Assembly: GCF_900113635.1 (NCBI RefSeq)
Contig: NZ_FOQA01000002.1
Location: 124,001-188,000, forward strand
Origin: Tindallia magadiensis
Lineage (GTDB): Bacteria; Bacillota; Clostridia; Peptostreptococcales; Tindalliaceae
Length of the DNA: 64,000 nt
Direction: 5' to 3'
Below the pieces are notes generated by a model. It was not told the origin of the DNA. It made no database searches and was given only the letters and a program-made list of their open reading frames with translations. The stretch's first letter is position 1, and each line of letters opens with the position of its first letter. Of this stretch, positions 50,551 through 59,238 are shown piece after piece. Both the position numbers and the translations under genes were made by a program.

Positions 50551-51726
50551 ATGCAGATGTTTAGTCGTGAAGAATATCTGGAGAGGGTTCGAAAAACGCA
50601 GGAAAAAATGAATGAATGGGGTATTGAACTCTTATTTATCTCTCAACCGGCCAATATGAATTATCTGACTGGTTATGACGGTTGGAGTTTTTATGTACAT
50701 CAATGTCTATTGGTTTCCTTAGATCAGGAAGAACCTGTTTGGATTGGTAGAGGGATGGATGCCAACGCTGCCCGAATCACCAGTTTTCTATCAGACAATA
50801 ATATTTATCAATATGCCGACGATTATGTACATTCCCTAGTGAAACACCCGATGCACTTTATGGCCGATATCATTAAAAAGCGAGGATGGGACCGCAAAAT
50901 CATAGGGGTGGAAATGGACCAGTTCTATTACCCTCATAGGGCTCATGTAGAGTTGGAAAAATCTCTGCCTAACGCGATTTTTAAGGATGCAAATACTTTG
51001 GTCAACTGGGTACGGGTAGTGAAATCTGATAAAGAAATTGAATTTATGAAAATTGCTGGACAAATAGCTTCCAAAGTGATGAAGACAGCTCAACGCGAAA
51101 TTGCGCCAGGTGTCAGAGAATGTGATGTGGCGGCGAAAATTGCGGAGGCTCAGTATTCCGGAACTTCCGAACATAGTGGAGATTATCCAGCTATTGTTCC
51201 CTTGATGATGGCAGGAGAAGCAACGAAAACCCCACATCTCACCTGGACAGAAAAGAAATACGAAGAAGAGGAAGCGGTTCTTTTAGAACTATGTGGTGTT
51301 TATAAAAGGTACCATGTTCCGATTGCCAGAACCATGTATTTAGGACAGGAACCCCCGCAGATAATGAAAGATACGGGAAAAACTGTTTTAGAAGGCTTGG
51401 CAGCTGCGTTGGAAATGGTAAAGCCAGGTGTTGTGGTAGAGGATATTGAGGAAACCTGGCGAAAAACCATTCAAAAGACAGGTTTGGTGAAAGAGTCGAG
51501 GATTGGTTATTCAATTGGTGTAAACTATCCGCCGGATTGGGGCGAGCAAACGATTTCGGTAAGACCGGGCGATAAAACCATCGTTCAAAAGAACATGACC
51601 CTTCATCTGATTCCAGGAATCTGGTTGGATGATGTTGGTTTTGAAGTAGATGCTTCCTTTTATGTAACAGAAAATGGCATTGAACATTTCTTCGACGATT
51701 CACTGGAAATTTGCGTCAAAAGATAA
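50551..51726 (+). CDS. doeA: Ectoine hydrolase DoeA (EutD)
   Basis: Opens the ring of ectoine (and probably hydroxyectoine) to N-acetyl-2,4-diaminobutyrate. The 391-residue protein has the creatinase/M24 fold and several blocks I recognise as specific to ectoine hydrolase: YLTGYDGWSFYVHQ (38-51), GRGMDANAARI, GDYPAIVPLM, PHLTW, YKRYHVPIART and GYSIGVNYPPDWGEQ. Canonical M24 metal ligands are missing: there is ELCGVYKRYH instead of the two-Asp motif, no GHGIG His, and IPGIW replaces EPGIY. This agrees with the metal-independent mechanism known for EutD. The true M24 peptidase at 20889 keeps all five ligands. Strong RBS AGAGGAGGGA. Confidence 0.92.
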   Translation: MQMFSREEYLERVRKTQEKMNEWGIELLFISQPANMNYLTGYDGWSFYVHQCLLVSLDQEEPVWIGRGMDANAARITSFLSDNNIYQYADDYVHSLVKHPMHFMADIIKKRGWDRKIIGVEMDQFYYPHRAHVELEKSLPNAIFKDANTLVNWVRVVKSDKEIEFMKIAGQIASKVMKTAQREIAPGVRECDVAAKIAEAQYSGTSEHSGDYPAIVPLMMAGEATKTPHLTWTEKKYEEEEAVLLELCGVYKRYHVPIARTMYLGQEPPQIMKDTGKTVLEGLAAALEMVKPGVVVEDIEETWRKTIQKTGLVKESRIGYSIGVNYPPDWGEQTISVRPGDKTIVQKNMTLHLIPGIWLDDVGFEVDASFYVTENGIEHFFDDSLEICVKR

Positions 51727-51744
51727 TCTGTAGGTGGTGAAAAC

Positions 51745-52746
51745 GTGAAATATGAATCTCTGAAAGACTGGAAATCTTTGTGCCTACAAGATGTTTTTCT
51801 TGCTTCAAAACGAATTCATGGGCTTATTCTTAAGACGCCCCTTATTGAATCGCCGGACTTGGCTCTCCGATGTGGAGCTCATCAGGTTTTTGTAAAATTG
51901 GAATCCCTACAAAATACCGGTGCCTTTAAGTTAAGAGGAGCTGGAAACAAGATATTATCCTTGGAAGAAGAAGATCGACAAAAAGGGGTCATCACCTTTT
52001 CTACGGGCAATCATGGAAGAGCCGTGGCGTATACGGCTGCAAAACTGGGGATAAAGGCTGTGGTGTGCCTTTCAGAAAAAGTGCCTCAAAATCGGGTGGA
52101 AATGATAAAGGCATTGAAAGCAGAGCCGGTAGTTTTCGGAAAGTCTCAGGATGAAGCAGAAGATCATTTTGAAGAGCTGATCCGAAGAGATGGCTATATT
52201 TCAGTTCCACCATTTGATGATCCGGAAATTATTGCTGGGCAGGGCACAGTAGTGCTGGAAATGCTCCAAAAAAATCCTCAAATCGATACGTTGCTGGTTC
52301 AGTTATCTGGCGGAGGGCTTTTGGCAGGGACGGCTCTGGTGGCAAAAAGCATTAAACCAAAGATTAAAATCATAGGTGTTTCTATTCAACAGTCACCAGC
52401 AATGTTAGAGAGTCTTAAAGTTGGAAAACCGGTAGACATAGAGGAAAAAGCAACGATTGCCGGCTCTTTATCTGGTGGCATTGGTCGGAAAAATGAGTAT
52501 ACCTTACCATTAATAGAACACTATGTAGATGAGCATGTGCTGATCACTGAAGAAGAAGTGATACAAGGCATGAAATATGCTTTTGAAAAGCATCAGCTAG
52601 TGGCGGAAGGTGCCGCTGTCGTTGGCATATCTGCTCTGCTAAACCACAAGGTGGATGTAACGGGCAAGAAGGTGGGGATAATGATGACGGGCAGTTGTGT
52701 GGAATCGAAAACCTATTTAGAGATCATAGGAAATAGTGTAGATTAG
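51745..52746 (+). CDS. eutB: Hydroxyectoine-utilization dehydratase EutB (threonine dehydratase-like)
   Basis: PLP-dependent ammonia-lyase thought to deaminate the hydroxylated diaminobutyrate intermediate of hydroxyectoine breakdown. Start is GTG at 51745, 18 bp after doeA. The 333-residue protein has the PLP lysine K62 in TGAFKLRGAG, TFSTGNHGRAVAY, the cofactor-phosphate loop LSGGGLLAG, and EutB-like blocks SQDEAEDH, PPFDDPEIIAGQGT and SLSGGIG. Serine racemase or hydroxyaspartate ammonia-lyase are alternatives within the fold family, but the position after doeA favours EutB. Confidence 0.87.
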   Translation: MKYESLKDWKSLCLQDVFLASKRIHGLILKTPLIESPDLALRCGAHQVFVKLESLQNTGAFKLRGAGNKILSLEEEDRQKGVITFSTGNHGRAVAYTAAKLGIKAVVCLSEKVPQNRVEMIKALKAEPVVFGKSQDEAEDHFEELIRRDGYISVPPFDDPEIIAGQGTVVLEMLQKNPQIDTLLVQLSGGGLLAGTALVAKSIKPKIKIIGVSIQQSPAMLESLKVGKPVDIEEKATIAGSLSGGIGRKNEYTLPLIEHYVDEHVLITEEEVIQGMKYAFEKHQLVAEGAAVVGISALLNHKVDVTGKKVGIMMTGSCVESKTYLEIIGNSVD

Positions 52747-52769
52747 TAAAGGTACAGGGAGGGAAAAAG

Positions 52770-53156
52770 ATGACAAAGAAAGCAGTGCATCCTGCCAACG
52801 CTCCATTGCCAGCAGGACCGTATAATCACGCTATTGTATCAGGAGGGTTTGTTTTTGTAAGTGGACAGACGCCGGAAAAGCCTGGCACCGATGTGATTGA
52901 AGCTGTTGGAATAAAGGAGCATACCAGGCAAGTAATGGAAAATATAAAAGCGATTCTTGAAGCGGCCGGATGCGGTTTGGAGGATTTGGTAAAAGTAGAT
53001 GCTCACCTGAAAGATATGAAGGATTTTGCCGGATTTAACGAAGTTTATGGAAAGTATGTGTCGGAGCCATATCCTGCACGTATTACAGTTCAAAGTGTTT
53101 TACCGCCAGGAGATCCTTTGGTAGAGATTAGTGTCATTGCAAAAGTAAAAGATTAA
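52770..53156 (+). CDS. ridA: RidA family reactive-intermediate deaminase
   Basis: Hydrolyses the unstable enamine/imine products of PLP dehydratases. The 128-residue protein has the YjgF/RidA core (GGFVFVSGQTPEKP, KVDAHLKDMKDFAGFN) and the active-site arginine in PARITVQSV, followed by LVEISVIA. It starts 23 bp after eutB, so it probably processes the imine released by EutB. Strong terminator follows. Confidence 0.93.
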   Translation: MTKKAVHPANAPLPAGPYNHAIVSGGFVFVSGQTPEKPGTDVIEAVGIKEHTRQVMENIKAILEAAGCGLEDLVKVDAHLKDMKDFAGFNEVYGKYVSEPYPARITVQSVLPPGDPLVEISVIAKVKD

Positions 53157-53168
53157 AAGGTTTTCTAT

Positions 53169-53234
53169 CTCCGAAATTCTATTTTTTCGATACTGATCTT
53201 TGGGTATAAGAAAGGATAGAATTCGGAGTTTTTT
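53169..53234 (+). terminator. Terminator of the ectoine cluster
   Basis: CTCCGAAATTCTAT and ATAGAATTCGGAG pair with one bulge across a long loop and are followed by TTTTTT. Marks the end of the dctP-ridA unit. Confidence 0.8.
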
Positions 53235-53258
53235 ATTGAAAGGATAGGAGGAGTATAG

Positions 53259-53771
53259 GTGACTAAGATAGTGATTCAGAATGATATCATACGGCTAAGA
53301 GATACAACGCCGCAAGATCTTGATCAGGTGCTGAGGATTGAGAGGAATGAAGAAAACAGACGTTACGTCTATAACTGGCCAAAAGCCAGGCATTTAGAGT
53401 CAATTAATGCATCTGAAGAAAAACATTTTGTGGTTGAAGATCAGGTAAAAGGCGATGTGGTGGGATACATTATACTATCTTCTATTGGTAGTCCTCATAA
53501 TGTAATTGAATTTGACCGCATTACTATTGATAAAAAGGGAAAAGGCTATGGAAGGCAAGCTGTTCGTCTTATCAAACAGCTGTGTTTTGAAAGCTATGGG
53601 TGTCATAGGTTGTGGCTGGATGTTTTTGACGACAATCCGAAAGCAAAAGCCTTATATGAATCTGAAGGATTTGTCTTTGAAGGAACCTTGAGGGATTGTA
53701 AAAAGTATGAAGACGGTTATCGATCCATGCATATTCTTTCTATGTTGTCCAATGAATATAAGAAAGAATAA
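53259..53771 (+). CDS. GNAT family N-acetyltransferase (RimJ/RimL-like)
   Basis: Acetyl-CoA-dependent acetyltransferase of 170 residues, with the acyl-CoA-binding loop in KKGKGYGRQAV and the C-terminal LWLDVFDDNPKAKALYESEGF typical of the RimJ/RimL group. Start is GTG at 53259 behind AGGAGGAG. It is separated from ridA by a terminator. It does not resemble the ectoine-synthesis enzyme EctA. Substrate unknown. Confidence 0.85.
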   Translation: MTKIVIQNDIIRLRDTTPQDLDQVLRIERNEENRRYVYNWPKARHLESINASEEKHFVVEDQVKGDVVGYIILSSIGSPHNVIEFDRITIDKKGKGYGRQAVRLIKQLCFESYGCHRLWLDVFDDNPKAKALYESEGFVFEGTLRDCKKYEDGYRSMHILSMLSNEYKKE

Positions 53772-53827
53772 AAGCGTTAGCAGAGAAATCTTCTGATTGA
53801 AAGCGTGAGGATAACGGTAACAGCTTG

Positions 53828-53853
53828 CATTTTAACCACTACATGTTAAAATG
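53828..53853. promoter_or_regulatory. Inverted repeat upstream of hisS
   Basis: CATTTTAAC and GTTAAAATG are perfect 9-bp arms with an 8-bp spacer, 35 bp before hisS. No T-run follows. Operator or leader hairpin; no T-box motif is present. Confidence 0.5.
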
Positions 53854-53887
53854 AGGATATCTTAAATGGAAGGCAGGGAGAAAGGAC

Positions 53888-55213
53888 ATGACGGAGAAGA
53901 AAATGATTGTAAAACCATCCACATTACCAGGCTTTATGGAGCTGTTACCAGCAGAGCAGATCATGTTTAATCATATGCGGGATACGATCCGCAATGTATA
54001 CGAAAGGTATGGCTTTATTCCTCTAGATACACCGGTAATTGAGAAATCGGATGTGCTTTTGGTGAAAAGCGGCGGAGAAACAGAGAAACAGGTTTATCGA
54101 TTCATGAAAGGCGATTCAGATCTGGCGATGCGCTTTGATCTAACCGTACCTTTAGCCCGGTATGTAGCCCAGCACATGGCGAATTTAACCTTTCCTTTTC
54201 GGAGATATCAGATTGGTAAAGTTTATCGCGGTGAAAAAAACCAAAAAGGAAGATTTCGTGAATTTTATCAATGTGATATTGATATTATTGGGCGTAATCA
54301 TTTAGATGTTGTTAATGATGCAGAAATTCCTGCGATTATCAATGACGTTTTTACTCAATTGAAACTACCTGATTTTATCATAAGAATTAATAATCGAAAA
54401 CTAATGAACGGACTTTTTCAACATTTTGGGTTGGCAGGAAGACCGGAAATATTAAAGGCCATTGATAAGCTGGAAAAAATAGGCCCGGATAAGACTCGAA
54501 AAGAATTAATGGAAGCGGGCATTGAAGAAGCTTCTATCGATGCTATTTTTCGATTTATACAGCTAAAAGGCAGCAATGATGAAATTCTAGACGGCTTAAA
54601 ACAGGCGGCTATCGATAATGAACTTTATCAAACCGGTGTAGAGGAACTGACGCGTGTCACCAAACTGATCAGAGCCTTTGGGGTGCCAGAGGCACATTTT
54701 GCTTTGGACCTGACCATTGTTCGAGGGTTAGACTATTATACAGGTACGGTTTATGAAACCCTGCTGAAAAATTACCCTGAAATAGGATCGATTTGCTCTG
54801 GTGGAAGGTATGATAATTTAGCAGAACATTATACAAAAGAAAAATTGCCCGGAGTTGGTATTTCTATCGGATTGACCAGACTCTTTTACCAATTAAATGA
54901 GGCGGGGTTACTGGGAGAAATGAAAGAACAGGTGTTAACGCAATTATTGGTAGTACCTATTGGAGATACCTTGGAGACTTGTGCAAAAGTAGCACGACGA
55001 TTTCGAGATGCGAATGTCATAACAGAAGTATTTCTAGAAGACACTAAAATAGCTAAAAAAATGAATTATGCCAATAAACAGGGAATTCCCTGGGTAGTGA
55101 TTATTGGAGATGAGGAAGTTCAGGATGGACTTGTCGCATTGAAAGACTTGGAAACGGGTGATCAGGAAAGAATGTCCTGGGAAGAAGCGCTCAAAAAAAT
55201 AACCGGTTCTTAA
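53888..55213 (+). CDS. hisS: Histidine--tRNA ligase
   Basis: Class II aminoacyl-tRNA synthetase charging tRNA-His, 441 residues. Motif 2 is visible in PFRRYQIGKVYRGEKNQKGR, the histidine-binding HisA motif in LTIVRGLDYYTGTVYE, and motif 3 in GVGISIGLTRLF; the anticodon-binding domain follows from about 335. Length is standard. In many clostridia hisS is preceded by a T-box and followed by aspS; neither is seen here. Confidence 0.96.
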   Translation: MTEKKMIVKPSTLPGFMELLPAEQIMFNHMRDTIRNVYERYGFIPLDTPVIEKSDVLLVKSGGETEKQVYRFMKGDSDLAMRFDLTVPLARYVAQHMANLTFPFRRYQIGKVYRGEKNQKGRFREFYQCDIDIIGRNHLDVVNDAEIPAIINDVFTQLKLPDFIIRINNRKLMNGLFQHFGLAGRPEILKAIDKLEKIGPDKTRKELMEAGIEEASIDAIFRFIQLKGSNDEILDGLKQAAIDNELYQTGVEELTRVTKLIRAFGVPEAHFALDLTIVRGLDYYTGTVYETLLKNYPEIGSICSGGRYDNLAEHYTKEKLPGVGISIGLTRLFYQLNEAGLLGEMKEQVLTQLLVVPIGDTLETCAKVARRFRDANVITEVFLEDTKIAKKMNYANKQGIPWVVIIGDEEVQDGLVALKDLETGDQERMSWEEALKKITGS

Positions 55214-55232
55214 GAATCGAAGGGAGCGATAG

Positions 55233-55805
55233 ATGATGGAAAAAGGGATGATGGAAAAAAATCTGATGATACGACCGGAAGGAAAAGAAGACTATATGGC
55301 GATTCGCCAGCTTATTCAGGATGCCTTTGATCCGATGCCCTTTAGCACTGGGAAAGAATGGCAGCTAGTGGAGTCAATACGTGCTAGTAAGGGATATATC
55401 AATGAGTTGGCATTGGTAGCGGAACTTGGTGGAAAAATGGTTGGTCATATTCTGGTTTCAGAAATAGCTTTAGATGGAAAAACTTCCATGATTCCTGTTT
55501 TGATTCTGTCGCCTGTTTCTGTTTTACCCGAGTTTCAACGAGAAGGCGTTGGACAGCAACTATGCCAAAAGGCGATTGAAGAAGCAAAAAAAACCGATTA
55601 TCCAGTGATGATTGTGATCGGAGATCCTCGATATTACCAGCGATTTGGTTTTCGCCCTGCTTTTCCTGAAGGCGTTTATTTACCCTTTGGCTTTGAGGAA
55701 GAGTATTTGCAGATGATGGAATTAAAGGAAAATGCGTTGGAGAAAGTAGCTGGAGCGATTCAGTTTCCGCCCTGGTTTTTTGATGCCAGAGGAGAACTGC
55801 TATAA
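55233..55805 (+). CDS. GNAT family N-acetyltransferase
   Basis: Putative acetyltransferase of 190 residues. The central region SPVSVLPEFQREGVGQQLC carries the acetyl-CoA pyrophosphate loop (QREGVGQQL), and DPRYYQRFGFRPA is the common C-terminal motif of the YhbS-like group. It begins 19 bp after hisS behind GGGAGCG, so it is likely cotranscribed. Substrate unknown. Confidence 0.88.
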   Translation: MMEKGMMEKNLMIRPEGKEDYMAIRQLIQDAFDPMPFSTGKEWQLVESIRASKGYINELALVAELGGKMVGHILVSEIALDGKTSMIPVLILSPVSVLPEFQREGVGQQLCQKAIEEAKKTDYPVMIVIGDPRYYQRFGFRPAFPEGVYLPFGFEEEYLQMMELKENALEKVAGAIQFPPWFFDARGELL

Positions 55806-55816
55806 ACGGTTTGTGT

Positions 55817-55860
55817 AAAAAAAGAACCTTGCCACAAAGATTAGCGGCAGGGTTCTTTTT
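55817..55860. terminator. Bidirectional terminator
   Basis: GAACCTTGCC pairs with GGCAGGGTTC (one G-U pair), with A-run and T-run flanks, between the convergent GNAT and Lrp genes. Confidence 0.88.
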
Positions 55861-55882
55861 ATGAGCTCTTTAGAGGTTTTTT

Positions 55883-56341
55883 CTAAAAATCCCAACAATA
55901 TTCTCGTTTTAAGTAATCCATTACAACGGAAGTCTCGGTATGCGTTACACCATCGATTCTCCAGATTTTGTTTTTTAAGAGTTCGTGCAAATCATTAATA
56001 TTTTTCACATAGACTTCAGCGTTAAAGGTTGAAGCACCGGTTGCTAATGTAATGTACCAGAGTGCTTCGATTTTTTTGAGTTCGGTTGCCACATAATCCA
56101 CTTTCTGAACATCAACATGGATCTTGAGAGAAGCGGCAATATCCAAGCCCAGTTTGAACGGGTCGGCCACAGCAACGATCTGGATCACGTCGTTTTCAAT
56201 TAGCCGGGTAATACGGTTACGAACCGTTGATTCTGAAACGTCCAACAACCGAGCGATATCCGTATTGGGAGTTCGGCCATCACGCTGCAGAATTTTGATG
56301 ATCTTTAGATCAACATGATCCAGTCCGTAGGTATTTTTCAT
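55883..56341 (-). CDS. Lrp/AsnC family transcriptional regulator
   Basis: Feast/famine regulator of 152 residues from the ATG at 56341, which is well spaced from AGGAAGG; the GTG at 56347 is too close. The N-terminal helix-turn-helix (about 8-55, NTDIARLLDVSESTVRNRI) is joined to an AsnC ligand-binding beta-alpha domain (about 70-145). It has its own promoter. Lrp/AsnC genes commonly accompany ectoine-degradation clusters; this one lies 2.7 kb beyond ridA with hisS between, so a role there is possible but unproven. Confidence 0.92.
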   Translation of the reverse strand: MKNTYGLDHVDLKIIKILQRDGRTPNTDIARLLDVSESTVRNRITRLIENDVIQIVAVADPFKLGLDIAASLKIHVDVQKVDYVATELKKIEALWYITLATGASTFNAEVYVKNINDLHELLKNKIWRIDGVTHTETSVVMDYLKREYCWDF

Positions 56342-56390
56342 AGACACCTTCCTTTACGTAGTTAGATTTTGTTTTTAAAGGGTACATCTT

Positions 56391-56419
56391 ATTATACCTT
56401 TTCGTTTATCGACAATCAA
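56391..56419 (-). promoter_or_regulatory. Promoter for the Lrp/AsnC gene
   Basis: On the minus strand TTGATT (56414-56419), 17-bp spacer and TATAAT (56391-56396). Confidence 0.7.
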
Positions 56420-56620
56420 TGAAAAAGACAGAATTTTAGGAAATAATCGCACGATTTAATGGAAATAAAGAAGGATTCGCATATTGATAAAACAATAACA
56501 GAGAAGAATCTTTATTTCTAAAAGATTTTTGTGACAAAATGAAATAAAAAGCATGTGATGGATGTGGATGGGTATGAATAAGGCTAGAGAAAAGCTGAAG
56601 CATCGGGAAAGGATGAGAAC

Positions 56621-59188
56621 ATGAAAAGCTCTCAGCAGGCAAACTCATTTAATCCAAGCTATTATGTGGGAATAGGCGCATCAGCTGGTGGCTTGGAAGC
56701 TCTTCAAGCCTTCTTTCGTACAATGCCGAAAGATACTGGAATGACTTTTATAGTGATACAGCATTTATCGCCGGATTATAAAAGCATGATGGATGAACTA
56801 CTGGCTCGGTGCACAGATATGTCGATTTCGATTGCGACAGAAGGAATGGTGGTAAAGTCAGATCATATTTACCTAATTCCTCCTCGATATAATTTAATGA
56901 TCTTTCATGGCAATCTTTATTTGGAAAAACATAACGTTCAAAAAAGCAATCACTTGCCCATTGACGTTTTTTTTCGATCCCTTGCAGTGGATCAAGGGAA
57001 AAAAGCGGTAGCCGTAGTGATGTCAGGAACAGGAAGTGACGGCACTTTGGGCATTAGAAGTATTAAAGAAGCTGGTGGTATGATTATGGTTCAGGATGAA
57101 GGCAGTGCGAAGTTTGATGGTATGCCTAAAAGCTCTATTTCAACAGGGTTGGTAGATTATATCTTACCACCGGAAAAGATGGCGGAAGAGTTATTGAACT
57201 ATACTAGGCATCCTTTTATTCAAAAGAGTAAATCAATGGAAGTAAATATGCCGCAGAATATGGACACATTGGCAAAAGTTAATTTAATTCTTCGAGACTA
57301 TAGTGGGATCGATTTTTCTTATTATAAAGAAAACACCATTGCAAGAAGACTGGAACGCAGGGTGAGTATTAACAAGTGTCAGAAATTGGAAGATTATTTA
57401 GAGTTTCTAGTGGAGTCAGATAAAGAAAAAGATGTTTTATATCGTGAACTATTAATTGGTGTAACCAGTTTCTTTAGAGATGTTGATGCTTTTCAATGCC
57501 TTCGAAAAGAAGTGATTAAAAAGCTGGTGAAAGAGAAATCTATTAGAATTTGGTCTGCAGGATGTTCAACAGGAGAAGAAATATATACATTGGCAATGCT
57601 TTGCTTAGAGGAAAAGCAGAAAATAAATGCTGATTGTGAAGTGAAAATATTTGCAACAGATATCGATCGACATTCCCTAGATGTGGCGAGTCAAGGGTTT
57701 TATCCGGACAGTATACTATCGGATGTTCACCCAGAACTGCTGGCGAAATACTTTACAAAGGTGGAAAATGGTTATCAGGTGAAGGAAGAAGTTAGAAAAA
57801 TGGTGGTTTTTGCAACCCATAATTTATTGAAGGATCCGCCTTTTTCGAAATTGAATTTAATGGTGTGTCGAAATTTATTTATTTATCTTAAGCCCAGCAT
57901 GCAACAAAAGATTCTTAATATGTTTTACTATTCCCTTAGTCCTGGAGGATACCTATTTATGGGTAATAGTGAATCTTTGGGGGAAATGAGCGAAGGATTC
58001 GATACGATCAACAGTAAATGGAAAATATACCGTTATAAAAAAGGGTTTCAGGCGCCTATAATGAATGAAATGAAAGCTTTGGAGCCTCAAAAGCAGGGTC
58101 AGGTAAAAGGGTGGACACCTGATACCGATCAGCGAAAAACGAAACAGATAAATGGATTTGGCGACAGTATCATACAGGCCGTTTTGCCGCCGTCGGTAGT
58201 GGTTGATGGGCAGGACCATATTGTCCAGGTTATTAATAATATGAATCCCTTTTTTGAAGTAAAGCAAGGTCGGTTTTCGCAACTCTTATTCCATCATTTG
58301 CCTTCAGACTTATCCATTTATGTTAGCGGCTTGCTTCGGAGATTAAGGCAGGGAGAAGAAGCAATGATCTCCGAAAACATCAGTGAATTAGAGGGATATC
58401 CGGAAGAACAGACTACGATAGAAGGGAGAAAATTTTTGCTGGAGAATACTCCTTATTACCTGATATCTTTTAGAAGAGAACCGGTTCGCAGAGTGGAAAC
58501 GAAAAGCCTTGAAATTAAAACCAGCGTTCGAGAAGCACTGAATCAACGGATCGAAGACTTAGAAAAAGAATTGCAGGTAACGAGGGAAAACCTTCAGGCT
58601 ACGGTGGAAGAACTGGAAACCTCTAATGAAGAATTACAATCTTCTAATGAAGAACTCATTGCCTCTAATGAAGAATTACAAAGTACAAACGAAGAACTGC
58701 AGTCTGTTAATGAAGAATTGTATACGGTGAACTCCGAGTATCAACTTAAAATAGAACAGCTAACCGAGGCAAATAATGATTTGAATAATCTGCTAAATAA
58801 TACGGAAGTAGGAGCTATTTACCTGGATAGAAAACTGTGCATTCGAAAAATCACCCCTATGGTCACCCGGATAACTCATATTAGAGAGTCGGATATAGGC
58901 AGACCTATTGCTCATATAGCAACATTAAGCAATTACCCGGAGCTGTTAACAGATATCCAGCAAGTAATGGATGCTTTGAAAAGTGTGGAAAGAGAAATTT
59001 CAACAGAAAATGGCACGTGGTTTAGTCGGATTCGGCCCTATCGAACAGCTTATAATGCCGTAGAAGGGGTTTTGATTACCTTTGTTGATATTTCTGAATT
59101 AAAACTGGCACAAGCAGATCTTGATGAAAGCCGTCAAAAACTTAAAGCAGCAGAAGAAAGGGCTCGTAGCCATAAAGAAGATTCTTAG
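56621..59188 (+). CDS. CheB-CheR fusion protein with PAS domain
   Basis: Fusion of both chemoreceptor-modifying enzymes, 855 residues. CheB methylesterase domain (about 13-195) has the triad S21 (GASAGG), H48 (IQHLSP) and D140 (GSDGTLG). No receiver domain precedes it. CheR methyltransferase (about 205-475) has the SAM motif [17 protein letters not shown] long coiled coil follows (about 630-735) with five 7-residue repeats of the SNEELQS type, then a PAS domain (about 735-845). Such fusions often act with a histidine kinase in non-chemotactic sensing, and a kinase gene follows after 50 bp. Targets could include the chemoreceptor at 10006. Confidence 0.94.
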   Translation: MKSSQQANSFNPSYYVGIGASAGGLEALQAFFRTMPKDTGMTFIVIQHLSPDYKSMMDELLARCTDMSISIATEGMVVKSDHIYLIPPRYNLMIFHGNLYLEKHNVQKSNHLPIDVFFRSLAVDQGKKAVAVVMSGTGSDGTLGIRSIKEAGGMIMVQDEGSAKFDGMPKSSISTGLVDYILPPEKMAEELLNYTRHPFIQKSKSMEVNMPQNMDTLAKVNLILRDYSGIDFSYYKENTIARRLERRVSINKCQKLEDYLEFLVESDKEKDVLYRELLIGVTSFFRDVDAFQCLRKEVIKKLVKEKSIRIWSAGCSTGEEIYTLAMLCLEEKQKINADCEVKIFATDIDRHSLDVASQGFYPDSILSDVHPELLAKYFTKVENGYQVKEEVRKMVVFATHNLLKDPPFSKLNLMVCRNLFIYLKPSMQQKILNMFYYSLSPGGYLFMGNSESLGEMSEGFDTINSKWKIYRYKKGFQAPIMNEMKALEPQKQGQVKGWTPDTDQRKTKQINGFGDSIIQAVLPPSVVVDGQDHIVQVINNMNPFFEVKQGRFSQLLFHHLPSDLSIYVSGLLRRLRQGEEAMISENISELEGYPEEQTTIEGRKFLLENTPYYLISFRREPVRRVETKSLEIKTSVREALNQRIEDLEKELQVTRENLQATVEELETSNEELQSSNEELIASNEELQSTNEELQSVNEELYTVNSEYQLKIEQLTEANNDLNNLLNNTEVGAIYLDRKLCIRKITPMVTRITHIRESDIGRPIAHIATLSNYPELLTDIQQVMDALKSVEREISTENGTWFSRIRPYRTAYNAVEGVLITFVDISELKLAQADLDESRQKLKAAEERARSHKEDS
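58622..58726 (+). repeat. Five tandem 21-bp repeats inside the CheB-CheR gene
   Basis: Units of the form TCTAATGAAGAATTACAA plus one codon encode [28 protein letters not shown] and VNEELYT, a heptad coiled coil that could change length by slippage. Confidence 0.85.
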
Positions 59189-59238
59189 CGGTGCGAGTCA
59201 TCGAATAAACAGGGTTTCTGGAAAGGTAGGAGTGGGAA

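Noticed and set aside
50551-51726. Annotation as Xaa-Pro peptidase
   Set aside because: It has the M24 fold, but the metal ligands are absent and ectoine-hydrolase-specific blocks are present.
53259-53771. Diaminobutyrate acetyltransferase (EctA) or the acyltransferase of ectoine clusters
   Set aside because: The sequence looks RimJ/RimL-like, and a terminator separates it from ridA; no ectB or ectC is present.
58622-58726. CRISPR-like or intergenic tandem repeat
   Set aside because: The repeats are in frame inside a coding sequence and encode a coiled coil.
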